Source: Mycobacterium intermedium
GTDB lineage: Bacteria; Actinomycetota; Actinomycetes; Mycobacteriales; Mycobacteriaceae
Length of the DNA stretch: 64,000 nt
Assembly (NCBI RefSeq): GCF_002086275.1
Contig: NZ_MVHT01000006.1
Location: forward strand, 1 to 64,000
Direction of reading: 5' to 3'
Made by a program: the position numbers and the translations under genes. The notes beneath the pieces are model-generated. The model was not told the DNA's origin. It was given only the letters and a program-made list of their open reading frames with translations, and did not search any database. Positions 29,983 to 37,412 of this stretch are shown here, piece by piece (the first letter of the stretch is position 1; each line of letters begins with the position of its first letter).

Positions 29983-30366
29983 ATGCCGGGTACTCACTGG
30001 CGTATGAGCGCGGCAATGGCACGAAGCGAAGAGTTCGGCGTAATCCGGCGCAACTGCGGTGAGACCGTGGTGCTGCAGGTCAGAGGTGCCCTGGACCAGA
30101 TGACCGCGCCGTCGCTGGCAACCCATTTCGACTTGGCTCTGACGAATGCCCCGGCCGTCCTGGTCGTGGACCTGACCGACGTCGACTTCATGTCCTCGGC
30201 CGGCATCACCTTGCTCGTGGAGGCCAACCGTCTGACGGCGAAGATCCCCACCGCGTTGCGCGTGGCGGCCGACGGGCCGGCCACGGCTCGGCCGCTCAAC
30301 ATCGTCGGCATCGATCAGGTCATCGACGTGTACCCCACGTTGACGGACGCGATGCGCGGACGTTAG
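29983..30366 (+). CDS. STAS-domain anti-anti-sigma factor-like protein
   Basis: A 127-residue single STAS domain. The phosphorylatable serine region reads [15 protein letters not shown], and the preceding VLVVDLTDV strand is typical of SpoIIAA/RsbV-type antagonists, which free a sigma factor by binding its anti-sigma kinase when unphosphorylated. No anti-sigma factor or sigma gene is adjacent. The start is uncertain: ATGs at 29971, 29983 and 30004 are all in frame, and GCGAGGG at 29964-29970 fits 29983 best. It is inserted between the Rv0205 and Rv0204c homologues, which I recall as neighbours in H37Rv. Confidence 0.78.
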   Translation: MPGTHWRMSAAMARSEEFGVIRRNCGETVVLQVRGALDQMTAPSLATHFDLALTNAPAVLVVDLTDVDFMSSAGITLLVEANRLTAKIPTALRVAADGPATARPLNIVGIDQVIDVYPTLTDAMRGR

Positions 30367-30484
30367 CCGCCCCTGGGCATCCGCATCGGCCGGCCCAGCA
30401 CACCCCCGGCACGATCCGATCACGGCCCTGGAACGACCCTGACACGTCCGCGACGTGCAGGTATGGCCTCGCAACCTGCGCGGT

Positions 30485-30490
30485 TACCCT
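30485..30490 (+). promoter_or_regulatory. Leaderless -10 (TACCCT) for the Rv0204c homologue
   Basis: TACCCT is followed by 6 nt and GTG at 30497. This fits a leaderless transcript and supports that start over the upstream in-frame GTG at 30455. Confidence 0.55.
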
Positions 30491-30496
30491 AAGTCG

Positions 30497-31684
30497 GTGT
30501 CGTATGACGCACCCATCCGAAAGCTCCGCCCCCGCCTGGGATTCCCGGCGGCTCGCGGCGGCGACGCCCCGCGCGGCAGGTACTGGTGGTTGCGGTGGGT
30601 GGTCCTCGGCATTGTGTCGATCACCCTGGCCGTCGAGGTGGCCCTGGGCTGGGACCAACTGGCCAAGGCGTGGCGCAGCATGTTCGAGGCCGATTGGTGG
30701 TGGCTGCTCGCGTCGATGGCGGCCGCGGCCGCCTCGATGCACAGTTTCGCCCAGATCCAACGCACGTTGCTGGCGTCGGCCGGCGTGCACGTCAAGCAAC
30801 TGCGGTCCGAAGCGGCGTTCTATGCCGCCAACTCGTTGAGCACCACGCTGCCGGGCGGACCGGTGATCTCGGCGACGTTCCTGCTCCGCCAGCAACGCAT
30901 CTGGGGCGCGTCGACGGTGGTGGCGTCGTGGCAGCTGGTGATGTCGGGTGTGCTGCAGGCGGTGGGATTGGCGCTGCTCGGTCTGGGCGGCGCACTTTTT
31001 CTGGGCGCCAAGAACAACCCGTTCTCGCTGCTGTTCACTTTGGGTGGCTTCGTCACGTTCCTGCTGCTGGCCCAGGCGGTCGCTTCGCGGCCGGAGCTGA
31101 TCGAGGGAATCGGCGTCCGAATCTTGGTGCGGTTGAACTCGATTCGCGGCAAACCGGCCGACACCGGGCTGGCGAAGTGGCGCGAACTGCTGATGCAGCT
31201 CGAGTCGGTGAGCCTGAGCCGACGCGACCTGAGCGTTGCGTTCGGCTGGTCGCTGTTCAACTGGGTCGCCGACGTGGCCTGTCTGGGCTTCGCCGCCTAC
31301 GCCGCGGGGGGTCATGCCTCGGTGGCCGGGCTGACGGTGTCCTATGCGGCGGCCCGCGCGGTCGGCACCATTCCGCTGATGCCGGGTGGCCTGCTGGTGG
31401 TCGAGGCGGTGCTGGTGCCCGGCCTGGTCTCGGCGGGCATGAGCCTGCCCAATGCCATCTCGGCGATGCTGATCTACCGGCTGATCAGCTGGCTGTTCAT
31501 CGCCGCGATCGGTTGGGTGGTGTTCTTCTTCATGTTCCGCACGGAGAAGGCCGCCGACACGGATTCCGAAGACCCGCCCACCGATCCGGAACTACGGGTG
31601 CCCATCCAACGGGGCGCCGAGGATCCGGCCGAAAGCGCCCTGCAGGGTCCGTTACCGCCACTCGACCGGGAGCCGGAACCTTGA
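30497..31684 (+). CDS. UPF0104/LPG-synthase-like membrane protein, Rv0204c homologue
   Basis: A 395-residue integral membrane protein with about eight hydrophobic segments, for example WLRWVVLGIVSITLAVEVAL, VVASWQLVMSGVLQAVGLAL and FSLLFTLGGFVTFLLLAQAV. A family-typical pattern lies near the end, ARAVGTIPLMPGGLLVVEA. The architecture matches lysylphosphatidylglycerol-synthase transmembrane (UPF0104) proteins, without a C-terminal aminoacyltransferase domain. The tail is charged and proline-rich. It sits between mmpL3 and the Rv0203/mmpL11 heme genes, and Rv0204c has been considered part of that neighbourhood. The function is unknown. The start was chosen from the leaderless promoter pattern, and a GTG 42 nt upstream is the alternative. 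Confidence 0.75.
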   Translation: MSYDAPIRKLRPRLGFPAARGGDAPRGRYWWLRWVVLGIVSITLAVEVALGWDQLAKAWRSMFEADWWWLLASMAAAAASMHSFAQIQRTLLASAGVHVKQLRSEAAFYAANSLSTTLPGGPVISATFLLRQQRIWGASTVVASWQLVMSGVLQAVGLALLGLGGALFLGAKNNPFSLLFTLGGFVTFLLLAQAVASRPELIEGIGVRILVRLNSIRGKPADTGLAKWRELLMQLESVSLSRRDLSVAFGWSLFNWVADVACLGFAAYAAGGHASVAGLTVSYAAARAVGTIPLMPGGLLVVEAVLVPGLVSAGMSLPNAISAMLIYRLISWLFIAAIGWVVFFFMFRTEKAADTDSEDPPTDPELRVPIQRGAEDPAESALQGPLPPLDREPEP

Positions 31685-31703
31685 CCGCGCGCGAGCGTGC
31701 GGG

Positions 31704-32261
31704 TCAGCGGGGATTGGTCCGCGCCGGTCCCGGCAGCGGACCGGTTGGCTGCCCAGCCGCCGGCGCGGTTGCCGGCGTGCCACCCGCCGCGGTTCCGCCG
31801 GCAGCGGTTCCGCCCAACGGCGACGTGCCCGGCGCGCCCTGCGGCAGGTTGGGCAAGCCGCCCGCGCCTTGGGCGGCCTGGGCCAGGCTGAGTGCCTGCG
31901 GCAGGGTGATCGGCAGCTTGCATTGCACCGACAGAACAGTCAGGGGCTGCGCGATCCCCTGCAGGTCGCCAGCGACTTTCGGGTTGGCCTCGAAGTAGCT
32001 TTTCACCGGCCCGAGCGATTGCGGACCGGCCTGCTGCTGCAGGGCCGACGTCATCACCTGGTTGGCGTCCGGATGCTCGTCCAGGTAGTCACCGGTCTTC
32101 TTGGCGACCGAGCCGACGGTCCGGGCGACTTCGCTGGCCTGGCACGGGTCCGGGGCGCCCGTCGCCGCGGGGGCGGCGAAAAGTGCGCTCCCGGCAGGGA
32201 CTGCGGCTGCGGCGACAACGGCGAACAAGCCGCGGCGCATGGTCACAGTGCTTGGCTTCAT
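31704..32261 (-). CDS. Secreted heme-binding hemophore, Rv0203 homologue
   Basis: A 185-residue secreted protein with an Ala-rich signal peptide (about residues 9-36) and a four-helix hemophore domain. Cys40 and Cys114 probably form its disulfide. The Rv0203 family binds heme outside the membrane and hands it to MmpL3 and MmpL11. Of the ligands described for Rv0203 (Tyr59, His63, His89), Tyr59 and His63 are present (GDYLDEH). Position 89 is Tyr in VKSYFEANP, where the H37Rv protein has His. A ~50-residue Gly/Ala/Thr/Pro-rich tail, with GGTAAGG repeated, is absent from the 136-aa H37Rv protein. The ribosome binding site GAGGAG supports the ATG. It is divergent from mmpL11. Confidence 0.82.
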   Translation of the reverse strand: MKPSTVTMRRGLFAVVAAAAVPAGSALFAAPAATGAPDPCQASEVARTVGSVAKKTGDYLDEHPDANQVMTSALQQQAGPQSLGPVKSYFEANPKVAGDLQGIAQPLTVLSVQCKLPITLPQALSLAQAAQGAGGLPNLPQGAPGTSPLGGTAAGGTAAGGTPATAPAAGQPTGPLPGPARTNPR

Positions 32262-32547
32262 GAATCACTCCTCAAGGGGTCGGCGCATGATCTCCCCCCA
32301 CGCGCGGCCAAAGCTCATCCTGCCATCCCAAACGGTGTCGCCGCCAAGCCAAGCGAGTGCGGTGCCGGCCCGCCAACGGGCCGGCAACGGCCTGACAACG
32401 GCTCCGTAACGAACCCCCTGGTTCCGGACAAAAATCACGTCGTCGCAGCTCAGATACCGCAAACCCGGATAAATACATAGGTTGCTGGGGTAGGCTCGTC
32501 GCACGCGTTGAGCGAGCAATACGGGGAGTGCAGAAATCCAGCAGTTC
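32262..32547. promoter_or_regulatory. Divergent control region between the Rv0203 homologue and mmpL11
   Basis: The 286-bp spacer holds the promoters of both genes. On the plus strand TAGGCT at 32491-32496 is a plausible -10 about 50 nt before the mmpL11 ATG, and the stretch ATAAATACATAGG just upstream is locally AT-rich. No clear Fur/IdeR-type palindrome was recognised. Confidence 0.45.
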
Positions 32548-35496
32548 ATGATGCGGCTGAGCCGCAACCTGCGCAGATTTCGCTGGTTTGTCTTTACCGG
32601 CTGGTTGCTAGCACTGGTGCCGGCGATCTACCTCGCGCTGACGCAGTCGGGGAATCTCACCGGTGGTGGCTTCGAGGTCGCCGGGTCTCAGTCGCTGGCC
32701 GTGCATGACGAACTCGTCGCCCAATACCCAGACCTGGGCGCATCGTCGTTGGCTCTGGTGGCGGCACCCCGCCCAGACGCCAGTTACCAGGACATCAACG
32801 ACGCGGTCGCGGAGCTCCGACGGATCGCCGGCGAAATCCCCGGCGTCACCGAGGCACCCAATCCCACTCAGCGGCCACCCCAGCCCGACCGGCCCTACGT
32901 GGTGTCACTGCGCCTGGACGCCCGCAACCCCGGCACCAGCGACGTCGCCAAGAAGCTGCGGCAAAAGGTGGGCATCACCGGTGACCGGGCCGGTGAAACC
33001 GCCAACGGTCGGGTGCGCCTGTACGTCATCGGTCAAGGCGCGTTGTCGGCCGCCGCGGCGGCGAACACCAAGCACGACATCGCCGCGGCCGAGAAGTGGA
33101 ACCTGCCGATCATCCTGATCGTCCTGCTCGCGGTGTTCGGTTCGCTGGCGGCCGCGGCGATCCCGCTGGCCCTGGGCATCTGCACGGTCGTGGTGACCAT
33201 GGGACTGGTCTATCTGCTGTCCATGCACACCACCATGTCGGTGTTCGTGACATCGACGGTGTCCATGTTCGGCATCGCGCTGGCCGTCGACTATTCGCTG
33301 TTCATCCTGATGCGTTTCCGCGAGGAGTTGCGCACCGGGCGGCAACCGCAGGACGCCGTCGACGCGGCGATGGCTACTTCCGGCCTGGCGGTGGTGCTGT
33401 CCGGGATGACGGTCGTCGCGTCGCTGACCGGCATCTACCTGATCAACACCCCGGCCCTGCGGTCGATGGCCACCGGCGCGATCCTCGCGGTCGCGGTCGC
33501 GATGCTGACGTCGGCGACGCTGACACCGGCGATCCTGGCCACGTTCGGCCGGGCCGCGGCCAAGAGGTCGTCGCTGCTGCACTGGTCGCGGCGCCCGGAA
33601 ACCACCGTCTCGAGGTTCTGGACCCGCTGGGTCACCTGGGTCATGCGCCGGCCCTGGATGTCGGCGCTCGCCGCGTCGAGCGTCCTCCTCGTCATGGCGG
33701 CACCGGCGACGCAGATGGTGTTGGGCAACAGCTTGCTGCGTCAGTTCGACTCGGCGCACGAGATCCGGTCCGGTGTGGCGGCCGCATCCCACGCGCTGGG
33801 CCCCGGCGCGATGGGCCCGGTGCAGGTTCTGGTCACTTTCCCGGACGGCAACGCGTCGTCGCCCGAGCACGCCCAGATCCTCGCCGGGATTCGGCAGCAC
33901 ATGACGCAGGCACCCAACGTCGCCACGGTGGCGCCGCCGGAATTCGGCGACGACAACCGCAGCGCGCTACTGAACGCCGTCTTGACCGTCGACCCCGAAG
34001 ACCTGGCGGCGCGGCAGACAGTCGATTGGATGCGCACTCACCTGCATGCGGTGTCTGGCATCGGAACCGCGCGCGTGGAGGTCGGCGGCCCCACCGCGCT
34101 GATCAAGGATTTCGATGAGCGCGTGTCGACGACGGAGCCGCTGGTATTGCTCTTCGTGGCGCTGATCGCCTTCTTGATGCTGCTGATTTCCATCCACTCG
34201 GTTCTGCTGGCGCTCAAAGGCGTGCTGATGACACTGCTCTCGGTGGCGGCGGCCTACGGGAGCCTGGTGATGATCTTCCAGTGGGGCTGGGCCGAGCGAC
34301 TGGGCTTCCCCGCGCTCAATTCGATCGACAGCACTGTGCCGCCGCTGGTGCTGGCGATGACGTTCGGCTTGTCGATGGACTACGAGATCTTTTTGCTCGC
34401 CCGGATCCGGGAACGCTTCCTGCGCACCGGCCACACCCGCGACGCGGTCGCCTACGGCGTGAGCACCAGCGCTCGCACGATCACCAGTGCCGCCCTGATC
34501 ATGATCGCCGTCTTCTGCGGGTTCGCCTTCGCCGGCATGCCCTTGGTCGCCGAGATCGGCGTCGCGTGCGCGGTGGCGATCGCCGTCGACGCCACCATTG
34601 TTCGTCTGGTGCTGGTCCCGGCCCTGATGGCGGTGTTCGCCAAGTGGAATTGGTGGCTGCCCGGCTGGTTGGGCCGGATTTTGCCATCGGTCGACTTCGA
34701 CCGTCCGCTGCCCGACGTCGACCTCGGTGACGTCGTGGTCATTCCGGAGGACATCACCGCGACCGTCCCGCCCAGCGCCGACGTACGGATGGTGATCAAG
34801 TCCGCAGCGAGGCTGAAAACCCTTGCGCCCGACGCCATTTGCGTGTCGGATCCGCTGGCCTTCACCGGCTGCGGACGCACCCGGCCGGAGGCCGAGGAAG
34901 CGGCGAGCGACGAGCTGGTCCTCGCCTCCGCCGACAGAACCGAGGCACGCAGGAGCGTCGGCCAGGCGTATCGCACTGGCATCGGGCGGGCGAAGTCGTG
35001 GAGCGAGCGCCCGGTCCATCCGGTGACGGTGTGGCGCGGACGGCTGTCGGTGGCCCTGGACGCCTTACAAACAAGCGCAGCAACCCGCTCCACCTTCGCG
35101 CGGAGCAGTCCCGTCGAAACCACCAACGTTCAGCTCCCCACCGGCGACCGGCTCTCGATCCCGACCTGCGCCGAAGCACTGCGTCTCAAGGGCTACTTGA
35201 TCATGTCCCGTAACAGCAGACGCGATTACGCCGAACTTGCAGACATGGTCGACGCTGTCGAGCCCGAGACCGCCGCGGCGGTGCTCGGTCACATGGACAG
35301 GTATTACTGTTGTCAACCACCCGGCTCCCGTGCGACGCGGCAATGGATGGCGACTCAGCTGGTTCGCCGACTGGCGGATCCTTGCCCGTCCGACCTGGAC
35401 GCGGGGGAAGCCGAGCCGGAAGACAGGGCAAACTGGGAATTGGTCAGGCGACGCTGCCTGGCGGTGGCCGTAGCGATGCTGGAGGAGGCGAGGTGA
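32548..35496 (+). CDS. mmpL11: RND lipid/heme transporter MmpL11
   Basis: A 982-residue RND transporter, slightly longer than the 966-aa H37Rv protein. MmpL11 exports mycolate esters and wax-type lipids to the envelope and has been implicated in heme uptake with Rv0203. Transmembrane signatures are clear: GIALAVDYSLFILMRFREE and the second-half TFGLSMDYEIFLLARIRE, each with the conserved Asp-Tyr pair of the proton relay. A ~250-residue C-terminal cytoplasmic region (from about VDFDRPLPDVDLGDVV) follows the last helix and contains LIMSRNSRRDYAEL. The start ATG-ATG matches H37Rv. The last codons overlap the start of the Rv0201c homologue. Confidence 0.95.
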   Translation: MMRLSRNLRRFRWFVFTGWLLALVPAIYLALTQSGNLTGGGFEVAGSQSLAVHDELVAQYPDLGASSLALVAAPRPDASYQDINDAVAELRRIAGEIPGVTEAPNPTQRPPQPDRPYVVSLRLDARNPGTSDVAKKLRQKVGITGDRAGETANGRVRLYVIGQGALSAAAAANTKHDIAAAEKWNLPIILIVLLAVFGSLAAAAIPLALGICTVVVTMGLVYLLSMHTTMSVFVTSTVSMFGIALAVDYSLFILMRFREELRTGRQPQDAVDAAMATSGLAVVLSGMTVVASLTGIYLINTPALRSMATGAILAVAVAMLTSATLTPAILATFGRAAAKRSSLLHWSRRPETTVSRFWTRWVTWVMRRPWMSALAASSVLLVMAAPATQMVLGNSLLRQFDSAHEIRSGVAAASHALGPGAMGPVQVLVTFPDGNASSPEHAQILAGIRQHMTQAPNVATVAPPEFGDDNRSALLNAVLTVDPEDLAARQTVDWMRTHLHAVSGIGTARVEVGGPTALIKDFDERVSTTEPLVLLFVALIAFLMLLISIHSVLLALKGVLMTLLSVAAAYGSLVMIFQWGWAERLGFPALNSIDSTVPPLVLAMTFGLSMDYEIFLLARIRERFLRTGHTRDAVAYGVSTSARTITSAALIMIAVFCGFAFAGMPLVAEIGVACAVAIAVDATIVRLVLVPALMAVFAKWNWWLPGWLGRILPSVDFDRPLPDVDLGDVVVIPEDITATVPPSADVRMVIKSAARLKTLAPDAICVSDPLAFTGCGRTRPEAEEAASDELVLASADRTEARRSVGQAYRTGIGRAKSWSERPVHPVTVWRGRLSVALDALQTSAATRSTFARSSPVETTNVQLPTGDRLSIPTCAEALRLKGYLIMSRNSRRDYAELADMVDAVEPETAAAVLGHMDRYYCCQPPGSRATRQWMATQLVRRLADPCPSDLDAGEAEPEDRANWELVRRRCLAVAVAMLEEAR

Positions 35497-36014
35497 CGTT
35501 GGCAGCCGACCGCTGGAAGGGTGCATCCGCACCGCCGCCGCGCCGCCGCGGACCTCACGGAGAGCACAACGGTGACCGCCTCGAAGACCAGCCGGTGGAG
35601 TTCTGGTCCACCGCCGCGATCCGCGAGGCGTTGGAGAGCGGCGACATCGCCACGTGGAAGCGCATCGCCACCGCACTCAAGCGCGACCCGTACGGTCGGA
35701 CGGCACGACAGGTGGAGGAAGTCCTGGCGGGTGCCCGCTACGGCATCTCCAAGGCGCTGTGGGAGGTGCTGGAACGCGCCCGCGCCCACCTGGCGGCCAA
35801 CGAACGCGCCGAGGTGGCCCGGCACGTGAAGCTGCTCGTGGACCGGTCGGGCCTGAGCCAGCCGGAATTTGCGTCCCGCATCGGCGTCAGCCCCGACGAC
35901 CTGACCGCCTACCTGGACGGCGCCGTCAGCCCGTCGGCGTCCCTGATGATTCGGATGCGACGGCTGTCGGACCGGTTCGTCCGGGTGAAGTCGACGACCG
36001 CCGAAGCCAACTGA
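35493..36014 (+). CDS. XRE-type helix-turn-helix protein, Rv0201c homologue
   Basis: A 173-residue protein. The C-terminal third reads as a Cro/C1-type helix-turn-helix (LSQPEFASRIGVSPDDLTAY). Before it lies a helical region beginning FWSTAAIREALESGD. The first ~40 residues are basic and proline-rich. The GTG start overlaps the mmpL11 stop (GTGA) with GGAGGAGG just upstream, so it is translated with mmpL11. A role in regulating the mmpL11 locus is possible but not shown. H37Rv Rv0201c is of similar length (166 aa). Confidence 0.75.
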   Translation: MTLAADRWKGASAPPPRRRGPHGEHNGDRLEDQPVEFWSTAAIREALESGDIATWKRIATALKRDPYGRTARQVEEVLAGARYGISKALWEVLERARAHLAANERAEVARHVKLLVDRSGLSQPEFASRIGVSPDDLTAYLDGAVSPSASLMIRMRRLSDRFVRVKSTTAEAN

Positions 36015-36045
36015 GCCGGTCCGGTCAGCCGGTCCGGTCGCCCGG

Positions 36046-36735
36046 CTAGCGCGAGTTCAGCGGCGTCACATCCTCGACCAGCCAGTCATCGCCGCGCTTG
36101 GTCAACGTCACCCGCACCGCCGGAGCCGCCCGGCTGGTCTGCTCGCCGGGCGCGTTCTGCGTCACCCGCAGGATCACCGCCACGCTGGCCGCCGTCGGGC
36201 CGATCGCCTCAACCCCGGCCGACAGCGTCGTCGCCTGGGCGGTGACCTTGCGCTGGATCATCTCCTGGCTGGACTTGGCGTACTGCTGCTTGAACTCGTT
36301 GGCCCGCTCGGGCACCATCATCGCCGCCGCGCGATCCATCGAAGCCCCCGGCGCGCCCGGTGAGAACGACGCCACCGCCTCGGCTACTCCGCTGGCGATG
36401 CGGACCACCGTTCGGCTGTTCTCCTTGAACTCGCGGTCCGGCTTCGTCCAGTGGGTGTATCCGGTCACCACCGCCGCAGACAGCGCGGCGGCGGACAAGA
36501 AGGCGATCGCCAAGCGCAGTCCGGGGGCGTCGTCGTCGGTACCGACCGTCACCGCGTCACGGCGGAACAGAAAGAAGTTGACCGCCACTCCCTCGATGAT
36601 CAGTAGCACCAAGGCCGTGCACGCCGATATCCACCACCACGGCCACACCAGCACATTGCCGATCGCCAGCAGCCCGGCGACCGCCGCCAACGGAGCCAGG
36701 ATGTCGAAGGCCAGGAGCCGGAACGCGTTTCTCAT
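36046..36735 (-). CDS. omamB: Orphaned Mce-associated membrane protein OmamB
   Basis: A 229-residue protein, the length of Rv0200. It has three hydrophobic helices at the N-terminus (LLAFDILAPLAAVAGLLAIGN, ISACTALVLLIIEGVAVNFF, LAIAFLSAAALSAAVVTG), then a periplasmic VirB8/NTF2-like domain that ends in VTLTKRGDDWLVEDVTPL, the C-terminal pattern of Mce-associated proteins. Its partner OmamA stabilises the Mce1 and Mce4 lipid importers. OmamB is encoded with it, and its separate role is less clear. Its ATG overlaps the stop of omamA (ATGA). Confidence 0.85.
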   Translation of the reverse strand: MRNAFRLLAFDILAPLAAVAGLLAIGNVLVWPWWWISACTALVLLIIEGVAVNFFLFRRDAVTVGTDDDAPGLRLAIAFLSAAALSAAVVTGYTHWTKPDREFKENSRTVVRIASGVAEAVASFSPGAPGASMDRAAAMMVPERANEFKQQYAKSSQEMIQRKVTAQATTLSAGVEAIGPTAASVAVILRVTQNAPGEQTSRAAPAVRVTLTKRGDDWLVEDVTPLNSR

Positions 36736-37370
36736 TTGATCGACTCCAGCTTGGAGATCATCAGTTTGCCCTCGATGTCGGACACTTCGAGCCGCAGGTT
36801 CCAGTGCACGGTCTGCGGTTTTGCGCCGGCGTTCTCGGCGACGGACGTCGCCACCACCATCACCGAGTCCGCCCGACTGGCGAAGGCGGGCAGTTTGGTG
36901 GTCACCACCTGACGGGCCACGCCGGGTTGGGTGTCCAGGTCATGATGAACCGATTCGATGGCAACCGCTTCGATTCGGCCGACGCTTTGTGTCTGCAGCT
37001 TTTCCACCACCTGGCGGTAGGGCTGGACCGCCGCGTCGAAGTCGGTGTTGAGCTGTCCAACCGTGCCATCGCGCAGCTTCTGCAGGCTGGGGTTGACGTT
37101 GCCGGCGTTCATGTTGATCAGGACGTTCGTCCACTCGGCGGCGGCCTGCATGACCTTGGTCAGATAAATCCGCTCGCCGGAGTCTTCGCGGCGCGCCTGG
37201 TAAATCAGCACACCCAGCACAATCGCGACGATCGATACCACGCCGAGCACCGCCGAGGCGATGCCGTAGACGGTGAACGTCGGACCGGACTGTTCTTCGT
37301 CGGTGTCGTCGTCGTCCGCTTCCGGGTCCTCAGCACGGGCCACCTTGGTGGCTTCCTCCTGGTCAGGCAT
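36732..37370 (-). CDS. omamA: Orphaned Mce-associated membrane protein OmamA
   Basis: A 212-residue protein homologous to Rv0199. It has a short acidic cytoplasmic N-terminus, one membrane helix (ASAVLGVVSIVAIVLGVLIY) and a periplasmic Mce-associated domain ending GKLMISKLESIK, similar to the ends of the mce1-linked proteins at 61-63 kb. In M. tuberculosis and M. smegmatis OmamA is needed for stable Mce transporters and so for fatty-acid and cholesterol uptake. The ATG at 37370 was chosen over a longer reading that enters zmp1. It is divergent from zmp1 (42 bp). Confidence 0.87.
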   Translation of the reverse strand: MPDQEEATKVARAEDPEADDDDTDEEQSGPTFTVYGIASAVLGVVSIVAIVLGVLIYQARREDSGERIYLTKVMQAAAEWTNVLINMNAGNVNPSLQKLRDGTVGQLNTDFDAAVQPYRQVVEKLQTQSVGRIEAVAIESVHHDLDTQPGVARQVVTTKLPAFASRADSVMVVATSVAENAGAKPQTVHWNLRLEVSDIEGKLMISKLESIK

Positions 37371-37389
37371 GGCCCGATCGTTGCACTCG

Positions 37390-37395
37390 AAAATA
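37390..37395 (-). promoter_or_regulatory. -10 element TATTTT for omamA-omamB
   Basis: On the minus strand TATTTT stands 19 nt before the omamA ATG, within the 42-bp spacer shared with zmp1. Confidence 0.4.
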
Positions 37396-37412
37396 GGTGG
37401 AAGTATGGCGGG

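Noticed and set aside
36804..37412. In-frame 5' extension of zmp1 by ~200 codons
   Set aside because: It runs antisense to omamA, and the family N-terminus begins at the GTG at 37413.
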